From assembly GCA_003485905.1 (NCBI GenBank), contig DNHK01000162.1, forward strand, positions 1 through 13,332: a stretch of DNA of 13,332 nucleotides, written 5' to 3'. Origin of the DNA: Gammaproteobacteria bacterium. Its GTDB lineage: Bacteria; Pseudomonadota; Gammaproteobacteria; Arenicellales; Arenicellaceae. A program made the position numbers and the translations under genes. This document shows positions 1 through 6,010 of this stretch, piece after piece. The number at the start of each line of letters is the position of its first letter. Position 1 is the stretch's first letter. The notes below the pieces were generated by a model. The model saw only the letters and a list, made by a program, of their open reading frames with translations, did not search any database and was not told the origin of the DNA.

Positions 1-900
1 TGAAAGCTTATCATACATTCTGAAATAGTTTTGAATAGTGATTGAAGCAAGAGTTTGAGTTTCTTTTTCAATCTTGACATTTTCTTTTGCTTCTAGAGCT
101 TGGTGCAAACCCCCACTAAATCTTCTTCCAGGCAACACTCTTCCAGTAAATTCATCTACTATTAAGACTTGTCCATTTTGTACGACATATTCTACATCTT
201 TATCAAATAATGCATAGGCTTTAAGTAATTGACTTAAATAATGTATTTTACTACTACGATCGGAATGCAGTTTATGAATTTTTTCTTTTTCTAATTGTTT
301 TTGATCATCGGGTAAATTCTTTTCATCAATATCTGTTAATAATTCACCTAAATCTGGAATTGTAAATGCATCTTTATTATCTGGCGATAAAGCTTCTCTT
401 CCTTTGTCAGAAAGATCAACGCTATTTGACTGTTCATCAATCGAGAAAAATAAATCTTCATCTAATAAATATGTTTTTTTCTCTGCAATGTACTCAGACT
501 CAACCGAATTCATCATTTTTATAGTACCTTGTTCTTGAAATAAATCTTGAAGCTTTTGATCTTTTGGTAAACCTCTCTTTGCTTTCAATAATAAGAGCCC
601 TGCTTCAGCAGCCTCCTCATCAGACAGCTTTCCTTTTTTTATAAGTTTATTTGCTTCGCTGACTAAAGAATTAACCAGCTGTGTTTGCTTAACTACTAGC
701 GATTGAACAGGACGTTTTAAATCTATGTATGATTGATTAATTTTTGATTCAACTGGACCAGAAATAATTAGCGGTGTTCTAGCTTCATCAATTAAAACAC
801 TATCAACCTCATCAACTATAGCGTAATTATGCTTCCTTTGAACTAAGTATTCACTATCTATTGTCATATTATCTCTTAAATAATCAAAACCAAACTCATT
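1..900 (-). other. AT-rich, compositionally foreign part of secA
   Basis: Counted 60-base lines here run at about 23-35% GC (for example 23% at 841-900), against 42-52% in the lines from 901 to 1200. The codon shift to AGA and TTA starts at about codon 181-188. The change falls on codons for the conserved motif [15 protein letters not shown] and keeps the frame. The left limit is outside the window. The donor group cannot be named from sequence alone; the long crosslinking domain points to Bacteroidota, Verrucomicrobiota or Marinimicrobia-like bacteria. Confidence 0.8.
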
Positions 901-1437
901 ATTTGTTCCGTATACGATGTCGCAAAGGTATGCTTTTCGCTTTTCATCTGGGGCTTGCCCAGATTTAATAACGCCAACGGTTAGACCGAGAAAGTTGTAT
1001 ACAGCGGCCATCCAATCAGCATCACGTTGAGCCAGATAATCGTTCACGGTTACTACATGAACTGATTTTCCAGTTAACGCATTAAGATATGCAGGCAAAG
1101 TGGCCATCAAGGTCTTGCCTTCACCGGTACGCATTTCAGCTATCTTGCCGCTATTAAGCACCAATCCGCCAACCAGCTGCACATCAAACGGTCGCATTCC
1201 TAAAGACCGCTGAGAGCCTTCTCTGACCACAGCAAATGCTTCTACCAATAGGTCATCAATTGTTTCACCATTTGATATACGAGCCCGAAAGTCATCTGTA
1301 CAGGCCTTAAGCTCTTCATCACTTAAGGCCTGATACTTTTCTTCAAGGTTATTGATCTGGCTAATCGTCTTGCCAAACCCACTTATCAGCCGATCGTTGC
1401 GACTACCTACAAATTTCTTGATTACTTTAGAAAACAT
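1..1437 (-). CDS. secA: Preprotein translocase ATPase SecA, mosaic, C-terminus outside window
   Basis: SecA is the cytosolic ATPase that pushes unfolded preproteins through SecYEG. The visible 479 codons are open from the ATG at 1437 to the window edge. Residues 1-180 read as gammaproteobacterial SecA: the start [23 protein letters not shown] at 85-91 and Walker A MRTGEGKT at 102-109 (K108). Walker B DEVD is at 209-212. After about residue 227 the preprotein-crosslinking domain is roughly 85 residues longer than in E. coli SecA; for example [10 protein letters not shown] falls at 469-478, about 85 residues later than its E. coli equivalent. Such long domains are known from Bacteroidota, Verrucomicrobiota and Chlamydia-like SecA. 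GC falls from about 42-52% to 23-35% near position 900, and Arg codons go from 9/10 CGN to 9/11 AGR. The near-invariant SDG before LHQ is SGG (441-443). The Shine-Dalgarno is weak (AAGACAG). The family assignment is certain; whether the mosaic is biological is not. Confidence 0.95.
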   Translation of the reverse strand, partial: MFSKVIKKFVGSRNDRLISGFGKTISQINNLEEKYQALSDEELKACTDDFRARISNGETIDDLLVEAFAVVREGSQRSLGMRPFDVQLVGGLVLNSGKIAEMRTGEGKTLMATLPAYLNALTGKSVHVVTVNDYLAQRDADWMAAVYNFLGLTVGVIKSGQAPDEKRKAYLCDIVYGTNNEFGFDYLRDNMTIDSEYLVQRKHNYAIVDEVDSVLIDEARTPLIISGPVESKINQSYIDLKRPVQSLVVKQTQLVNSLVSEANKLIKKGKLSDEEAAEAGLLLLKAKRGLPKDQKLQDLFQEQGTIKMMNSVESEYIAEKKTYLLDEDLFFSIDEQSNSVDLSDKGREALSPDNKDAFTIPDLGELLTDIDEKNLPDDQKQLEKEKIHKLHSDRSSKIHYLSQLLKAYALFDKDVEYVVQNGQVLIVDEFTGRVLPGRRFSGGLHQALEAKENVKIEKETQTLASITIQNYFRMYDKLS

Positions 1438-1514
1438 ATCTGTCTTAGTGTGGTGTTTGAGGTCGCTATAACATTAGATGCCTGCGACATACTATAAAAT
1501 TCTAACGCTGATTT

Positions 1515-1543
1515 AATATGGTAACTAATTGCCCTGAATTCAA
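1515..1543 (-). promoter_or_regulatory. Possible sigma70-type promoter for secA
   Basis: On the minus strand TTGAAT (1538-1543) is followed after 17 nt by CATATT (1515-1520), each matching 4 of 6 consensus bases, about 80 nt upstream of the secA ATG. The rest of the 265-nt spacer between the M23 gene and secA holds no gene I can support. Confidence 0.25.
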
Positions 1544-1691
1544 ATCGAGTCTCGAGCCAAGCACACGGCAAAAAGATGCAGAATATAGTATCTGTATCCT
1601 CTAGATAGTAGGTATGGATGGTAACCGCCTGTGCGGGGTTCCACAATGAAAAACTAGGCCTCCGAGCCCGCTTTAATTAGCGTTACCGCTT

Positions 1692-1714
1692 AAAGCTAAC
1701 GGTTAGCTTTTTTT
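1692..1714 (+). terminator. Hairpin with T-tract at the M23 gene 3' end, oriented for + strand reading
   Basis: AAAGCTA and TAGCTTT can pair across a short loop (1692-1710) and are followed on the plus strand by a T-run to 1714. The stem covers the TAA stop of the M23 gene (1703-1705). On the minus strand, the direction in which that gene is read, the stem is not followed by a T-run. It may stop antisense reading, or the T-run may simply be the reverse of the lysine codons at the protein's end. Confidence 0.3.
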
Positions 1715-2611
1715 CTTGATATACGGGTAAGGATTAACTGTTTTACCTGACTGCTTCACTTCAAAATGTACGTGAGGCCCGGTAGATCTTCCTGTGCTAC
1801 CTAAAATAGCAATGACCTCTCCTTTGTGAACCGTATCTCCTACCGCAACCAAATTCTCCTTGTTGTGGCTATATTGAGTTTGCACTCCATCCCCGTGATT
1901 CAATTGCACTGTCCAGCCGTAGTTTCCAGCATACTTGGATTGAGAAACAACCCCATCAGCTACTGCCACTACGTCTGAGCCAGAATGCCCCGGGATATCA
2001 ACACCTTGATGAAATTGCCGTTTACCAGTCAAAGGATTCGTCCTGCTACCGTAACTAGATGATATCCAACCTCCGTCCACCGGCCAGCCATCAGGCTTTC
2101 TACTTTGAGACCGCTCATCATCACTCAGCAAATAACCCAACGCTTCAAATTGCCCGGTTTTAGTAGAAATACTCAGCTCCAGCTTTCGCAATTCAGCAAG
2201 CAATCCATCTTCAACACCACCTTTTGTATCGGGCGAGGCTCCGCCAACGCCAGGCTCATCTTCGAGTTGAAAAGCTGCCAAATCGAGGCCAACCTGGTTG
2301 GCCAAGCGCTCAGCAACCGCTTCAATTCTTGACATTTGCGCCTGAAATGCCCCCATTCGTTTTGCATAAGCGGTCAGTTTTTGACGCGCATCTTCACGAG
2401 CAAGCGTTAGTTGCTCTTGATAGTTCACTAAATCACCGGCTAATTCATCAGACTTTAGCGAGTTGGCTGCGCCATACCAAATACTAATTGCCGCTATCAA
2501 CATGATGCAAGGTAAGGCGACAAGACCAGCAACGATCATTTTTAACTGCTGGGAAGTAAAGCTAAACGTTTTAGGCTTACTTTGAGTATCTTTTATAACT
2601 ATTAGTTTCAA
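1703..2611 (-). CDS. Membrane-anchored M23/LytM-family peptidase
   Basis: Predicted cell-wall endopeptidase, or LytM-type activator, anchored in the inner membrane and facing the periplasm. From the chosen TTG at 2611 it is 302 residues, beginning MKLIVIKD, which resembles the start of Pseudomonas homologues. An in-frame TTG at 2659 would add 16 residues and cannot be excluded; neither start has a good ribosome site. One membrane helix lies at about 23-49 and a probable coiled coil at about 54-109, followed by a linker and the M23 domain at about 175-295. The zinc and catalytic motifs are complete: HxxxD at H201 and D205, YSH at H249, and HVH at H280 and H282. The lysine-rich end is YIKKKS. 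It lies between divergent dciA and downstream secA, a placement known in Pseudomonas-type genomes. With an intact active site it is likely a true hydrolase; its cleavage specificity is unknown. Confidence 0.9.
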   Translation of the reverse strand: MKLIVIKDTQSKPKTFSFTSQQLKMIVAGLVALPCIMLIAAISIWYGAANSLKSDELAGDLVNYQEQLTLAREDARQKLTAYAKRMGAFQAQMSRIEAVAERLANQVGLDLAAFQLEDEPGVGGASPDTKGGVEDGLLAELRKLELSISTKTGQFEALGYLLSDDERSQSRKPDGWPVDGGWISSSYGSRTNPLTGKRQFHQGVDIPGHSGSDVVAVADGVVSQSKYAGNYGWTVQLNHGDGVQTQYSHNKENLVAVGDTVHKGEVIAILGSTGRSTGPHVHFEVKQSGKTVNPYPYIKKKS

Positions 2612-2831
2612 AACCGCACCAATCGTATTATTGTTTAACCCATCACAACTCGCATCCAAACTTACGAACTAGTTACACTTGAAATCAGTATGTCCTTGCT
2701 AGTGTAATCATACCGTCCAGCAATATTTTTCAGCTGTTTACGGCTTGTACAGTTGGTTTGGTGTTTCTACTGTTCGCGAATTTAAAATATTATTTTACGT
2801 ATTCAGCGCAACAACAAAAATTTGTAGAATC
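2612..2831. promoter_or_regulatory. Divergent promoter region between the M23 gene and dciA
   Basis: Both flanking genes must start from this span. It contains a 7-bp inverted repeat TTACACT / AGTGTAA (2673-2679 and 2701-2707, 21-nt spacer), which could bind a dimeric regulator. I see only weak -10/-35 candidates on either strand, so no promoter is placed exactly. Confidence 0.35.
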
Positions 2832-3287
2832 GTGTCAAAAAAAGTAAACCGGAATATTACAACGCTGTTAGGTGATTTACCAGTTTCCCGTAAACTGAAA
2901 AGCTCATCTAAAATCGTCTCCCCTATTGCTGACAATTGGCTTGAACTAATTGAACAACCACTGAGCGCTCACTCTCTGCCATCCCATTTCGAAGATGAAA
3001 CCCTTACCGTTGCAGTCGATGGGTCCGTTTGGGCGACAGAATTACGCCACAATATCCCAAGCATTCTCCGTAAGCTTCATATCCTTGGACACAATCAAGT
3101 ATTAAAAATAAAAATAATACTACAACCTGAAAATATTGGACCAAACAGGCAAAAGCGCACGATAAGACAAACTGTCGATGCCGATGCGTTAAAAGGGATT
3201 GCTCACAGCGCGCAACATGTAAAAGAAGAAATTCTCGCCAAAGCCCTTAAAAGTCTTGCCAAAACGCTAAATGGAGAACATAAATAG
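2832..3287 (+). CDS. dciA: DUF721 / DciA family protein, replicative helicase loading factor
   Basis: DciA proteins interact with DnaB-type replicative helicase and help load it in bacteria that lack DnaC/DnaI loaders. The GTG at 2832 gives 151 residues starting MSKKVNRNITTLLGD, a usual length for gammaproteobacterial DUF721 proteins. An in-frame TTG at 2745 would add 29 residues that do not resemble the family. The DUF721 core is visible: the pattern W-x-x-x-I followed by LPSHFEDETLTVAVDGSVWATEL (broken here as LPSHFEDETL then TVAVDGSVWATEL, residues ~50-72), then SILRKLHILG, a Lys/Ile-rich strand and a polar helical tail. It ends with TAG. It is the only plus-strand gene here, convergent with lpxC and divergent from the M23 gene; the neighbourhood is a known one for DUF721. 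The ribosome site is weak. The start is less certain than the family. Confidence 0.85.
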   Translation: MSKKVNRNITTLLGDLPVSRKLKSSSKIVSPIADNWLELIEQPLSAHSLPSHFEDETLTVAVDGSVWATELRHNIPSILRKLHILGHNQVLKIKIILQPENIGPNRQKRTIRQTVDADALKGIAHSAQHVKEEILAKALKSLAKTLNGEHK

Positions 3288-3536
3288 TTCGATCTGCTTC
3301 CGCTTAGTTAAACTGATTTTTTATGCGTTTGACCAGAAAAAGTGCCTTCTGTAAATGCGAGATATGGGGCATTCTTTAAGCAACTACGTATCCTGCTCAG
3401 GACGAGCCGACTTACCAGATTAAAATACTTGTACTTTAGGATTTTGCCGCAGTGAAAAGAGTTGGGGGGTTGGGGGTTCAGCCTGTTAAGCCCATAAAAA
3501 TAAACAGGGACTTTGTATGTAAGTAGTTTGTAAAAA
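3288..3536. other. Convergent spacer between dciA and lpxC 3' ends
   Basis: 249 nt with no supportable gene. It holds two weak stems, CCTGTT / AACAGG (3482-3487 and 3503-3508) and TAGTTT / AAACTA (3524-3539, overlapping the lpxC stop), a T6 run after dciA near 3316, and a G-rich tract G6-TT-TG5-like at 3464-3476. No hairpin is followed by a T-run strong enough to call a terminator for either gene. Confidence 0.5.
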
Positions 3537-4454
3537 CTAGGTGGCTTGCGCACTTGCAAGCTTCATAAACGATATTGGCGCTTCTTCCGGGTTGTCAAAA
3601 GTCACCAATTCCCAAGCCGTATCATCAGCTAGTAGCGTTCTAAGTAATTTGTTGTTCAATGAGTGGCCGGATTTATGTGCACTAAACTCTCCTATCATAG
3701 GATGGCCAAGTAAATACAAATCACCAATAGCGTCCAAGATCTTATGCTTAACAAACTCATCTTCATAACGGAGTCCATCGTCATTCAATATATTGAAGCC
3801 GTCCATAACAATCGCGTTGTCTTGACTACCGCCAAGCGCTAGACCACGTTCGCGTAACGCCTCCACGTCGTGCATAAATCCAAAAGTTCTAGCACGACTG
3901 ACCTCCTTTACAAAAGAAGTAGTCGAAAAATCGACGACAGCCTTTTGAGGTGCTTTAATAAATATTGGATGATCAAAATCTATCGAGAAAGCGACTTTAA
4001 ATCCCTCAAACGGCTTAAATTCCGCCCATTTGTCACCTTCTTCAACTTTTACATTTTTGCGTACTCGCAAGAATGTTTTAGCAGCTTTTTGCTCAACAAC
4101 ACCTGCACTTTGAATCAAGAAGACAAATGGCCCAGCACTTCCATCCATAATTGGAACTTCTGGTTCAGTCAATTCAACATAAACATTATCAACACCCAAG
4201 CCCGCGAGCGCAGACATCAAATGCTCGACCGTTGAAATTGTAACGTCGCCATTATGCAATGCGGTAGATAAGCGAGTATCACCAACAAACTCTGGCTTTG
4301 CCGGGAGTTCAATAACAGGATCTAAATCAACTCGTCTAAATATGATTCCAGTATCAACTGGCGCTGGACGTAAGGTTAGATAAACCTTCTTGCCAGTATG
4401 TAATCCGATACCAGTCGCACGAATTACATTTTTTAGCGTACGTTGATTAATCAT
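3537..4454 (-). CDS. lpxC: UDP-3-O-acyl-N-acetylglucosamine deacetylase LpxC
   Basis: Zinc-dependent deacetylase that carries out the committed step of lipid A synthesis in the cytosol. It is 305 residues, the same length as E. coli LpxC, and aligns throughout, from [20 protein letters not shown] to the end. The catalytic and metal residues are present: E77 and H78 in [15 protein letters not shown]237 and D241 in [11 protein letters not shown], and H264 in KSGHSLNN. The C-terminus (residues 294-305, [12 protein letters not shown]) is short and largely uncharged after the domain, comparable in position to the FtsH degradation tail of E. coli LpxC; whether it is recognised is inference. It starts with ATG but has no purine-rich ribosome site (the upstream bases are CACCTCAATCAA), so initiation may be weak. 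It lies 356 nt downstream of ftsZ, more isolated than the other cluster genes, so it probably has its own promoter. It ends with TAG. Confidence 0.98.
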   Translation of the reverse strand: MINQRTLKNVIRATGIGLHTGKKVYLTLRPAPVDTGIIFRRVDLDPVIELPAKPEFVGDTRLSTALHNGDVTISTVEHLMSALAGLGVDNVYVELTEPEVPIMDGSAGPFVFLIQSAGVVEQKAAKTFLRVRKNVKVEEGDKWAEFKPFEGFKVAFSIDFDHPIFIKAPQKAVVDFSTTSFVKEVSRARTFGFMHDVEALRERGLALGGSQDNAIVMDGFNILNDDGLRYEDEFVKHKILDAIGDLYLLGHPMIGEFSAHKSGHSLNNKLLRTLLADDTAWELVTFDNPEEAPISFMKLASAQAT

Positions 4455-4531
4455 TTGATTGAGGTGAACAGAGTTCTAATGGCATTCGCTGGAAGCAATG
4501 GTTAATCCAAATATTTATAATTTATTATTGA

Positions 4532-4564
4532 CCACACCACTCGAGTTCAGGTGGGGAATTTTTT
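4532..4564 (+). terminator. Imperfect hairpin with T6 on + strand
   Basis: CCACACC (4532-4538) pairs with GGTGGGG (4550-4556) at 6 of 7 positions over an 11-nt loop, followed on the plus strand by T6 at 4559-4564. No plus-strand gene lies upstream. On the minus strand, where lpxC is read, there is no T-run after the stem. It may be an antisense terminator or simply an mRNA stem ahead of lpxC. Confidence 0.25.
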
Positions 4565-4695
4565 CTCTATTTATACTTTATAAGCTATTTATACCCTATA
4601 AAAGACAATTCAAATCAGCAATTCAACGTTCATATTTACGATATAAGAATGCTAATTGGAAATTCTCAATACGCTTTTACGACCTAGCTATGCGA

Positions 4696-4734
4696 TCGAT
4701 ACTACACCAAACGGGAGTGTAAGTGTAGTATCGA
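4696..4734. repeat. Perfect 12-bp inverted repeat downstream of ftsZ
   Basis: TCGATACTACAC (4696-4707) is the exact reverse complement of GTGTAGTATCGA (4723-4734), with a 15-nt loop. No T-run follows on either strand, so it is not a standard intrinsic terminator. It could be a regulator site ahead of lpxC, or an RNA stem that protects the ftsZ 3' end or sets read-through into lpxC. Confidence 0.7.
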
Positions 4735-4810
4735 CCATATGCCCGCAAATTAGAAACACAATTTCCTCTCGATGTGCCTCTGACTCGATAGCCGCTTCAA
4801 TATCCATCTC

Positions 4811-5956
4811 TCAGTCTGCTTGTCGACGCAAAAAAGTCGGAATATCCAATTCATCGGCATCATCCGCATTCGAGCGAGCGTCATAACTTGCTCGACGGTG
4901 ATATAGCATGTCGTCCTAACCTATATCCGGGCCATTCACCACTCGTTGTACAGGTTGCACCACTTTGTATGGTTTTTCCTGGCCGCTACCAGCAGCTTTA
5001 TGTTGCTCGAGTCCTGTTGCAACCATCGTTACCCTTAAGTTTTCACCCAGGCTACTATCGATCGCTGTTCCGATCACGACCGTTGCATCATCAGCTGCAA
5101 TATCACGAATAATTGTCCCTACCTCACCAAATTCTCCAATAGAAAGATCTGGCCCAGCAGTCACATTAACTAAAATCCCTCTAGCACCTGAAATATTAGT
5201 TTTCTCTAGTAACGGACTACTCAGTGCACTTTGAGCAGCATCTAATGCTCGATTCGGGCCACTAGCACTCGCGGACCCCATCATTGCTTGCCCCATCTCA
5301 GACATGACCGTTCTGACATCAGAAAAGTCTACATTGATTAGCCCTGGTCGGGTAATAAGTTCCGAGATACCTTGAACGGCGCTACGAAGCACCTCATTCG
5401 CCTGTCCAAATGCATCCTGTAAACTTGCATCTTTTCCCATTACATCCATTAGGCGTTGATTAGGAATGGTTATCAAAGAATCTACACTCTGCGCTAATGC
5501 ATCCAACCCCTGCTGGGCAACCTTTGCTCGCCGGCCACCCTCAAAATCAAACGGCTTGGTAACTACAGCAACCGTGAGCGCACCTAATTCGCGAGCAATC
5601 TCCGCTACAACCGGTGCTGCACCGGTACCGGTACCTCCCCCCATTCCAGCGGTTATAAATACCATATCGGCATCCGCTAGGGCATCAGCAATCCGTTCGC
5701 GATCCTCAATTGCAGCCTGACGGCCTACTTCAGGGTTTGCACCAGCACCAAGACCCTTAGTTAATGTTGAACCCAGTTGCAGAACTGTGTGGGCACCAGT
5801 ACTTTGCAAAGCCTGGGCATCGGTGTTGGCGATTATAAAATCAACACCGGCCATTTCACCATCGACCATATAATTGACGGCGTTTCCTCCTCCTCCGCCA
5901 ACGCCAACGACCTTTATAATGGCCTGCTGGTCTACTGTATCCAATAACTCAATCAT
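4811..5956 (-). CDS. ftsZ: Cell division GTPase FtsZ, interrupted by an in-frame amber codon
   Basis: Tubulin-like GTPase that forms the Z-ring. The start is the ATG at 5956 (MIELLDTVDQQAIIKV), which matches the family and has GGGAGA 7 nt upstream; an upstream in-frame start at 5998 is less likely. GTP binding is shown by GVGGGGGNA (18-26) and GMGGGTGTGAAP (104-115). The T7 catalytic loop NVDFSD is at 208-213, with D210 and D213. Reading stops at TAG (4916-4918, codon 347) in the variable linker. The same frame then continues DDMLYHRRASYDARSN and acidic residues to the C-terminal peptide LDIPTFLRRQAD (370-381) and TGA at 4811-4813. That peptide binds FtsA and ZipA and is essential in well-studied species. 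With the TAG counted as a residue the length is 381, normal for FtsZ (E. coli 383). It lies 54 nt after ftsA. The interruption is a base error, a real nonsense change or a suppressed codon. Confidence 0.95.
4916..4918 (-). other. In-frame amber codon within ftsZ
   Basis: Plus-strand CTA, read as TAG on the minus strand in the context GGT TAG GAC. Stopping here gives a 346-residue FtsZ without its C-terminal peptide. TAG also ends ftsQ, lpxC and dciA at normal family lengths in this window, so a genome-wide sense meaning for TAG is unlikely. A single base change would restore CAG, AAG, GAG, TGG, TTG, TCG, TAC or TAT. Confidence 0.9.
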
Positions 5957-6010
5957 TTTTGTATCTCCCGTTGTAAAACATATTGGGTTCTCACCCATAA
6001 AAAATAAATA

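Larger units (their letters stand above)
4455..4810. promoter_or_regulatory. ftsZ-lpxC spacer, likely lpxC promoter region
   Basis: This 356-nt stretch, measured from the true ftsZ end at 4811, has no supportable gene on either strand. It contains an AT-rich block (about 4500-4680) with several TATAAA/TATAAT-like hexamers on the minus strand, an imperfect hairpin (4532-4556) and a perfect 12-bp inverted repeat (4696-4734). The AT-rich block is where a promoter for lpxC would be expected. No -35/-10 pair with good spacing stands out. Confidence 0.45.

Noticed and set aside
1..1437. secA as a mobile-element or phage insertion
   Set aside because: There are no repeats, integrase or transposase, and the reading frame is continuous SecA on both sides of the composition break.
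1422..1646. Minus-strand 74-codon frame just upstream of and overlapping the secA start, in the place of E. coli secM
   Set aside because: It starts at TTG without a ribosome site, has no signal peptide or arrest-like Pro-rich motif, and its sequence resembles nothing I know. The overlap with secA is out of frame.
3464..3476. G-quadruplex in the dciA-lpxC spacer
   Set aside because: Only two G-runs are present. A three-layer quadruplex needs four, so it is reported only as a G-rich tract.
3308..3559. Minus-strand 83-codon frame downstream of lpxC
   Set aside because: It overlaps the lpxC end in another frame and has no recognisable domain and no convincing ribosome site. It is best read as chance.
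3870..4235. Plus-strand 121-codon frame antisense to lpxC
   Set aside because: It lies wholly within lpxC, is of low complexity and has odd composition (many Ser, Phe, Asn, Lys). It is a shadow of the real gene.
4498..4886. Plus-strand frames of 74-76 codons in the ftsZ-lpxC spacer
   Set aside because: They overlap each other and the 3' end of the true ftsZ, and show no domain or ribosome site. The ftsZ extension explains the 4811-4915 part.
4811..4918. Frameshift as the cause of the ftsZ interruption
   Set aside because: Codon-by-codon reading shows the C-terminal peptide in the same frame as the upstream body, so the lesion is one stop codon, not an insertion or deletion.
4811..5956. Genome-wide recoding of TAG as a sense codon
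   Set aside because: ftsQ, lpxC and dciA all end at TAG at normal family lengths, so TAG works as a stop here. Only a site-specific explanation fits ftsZ.
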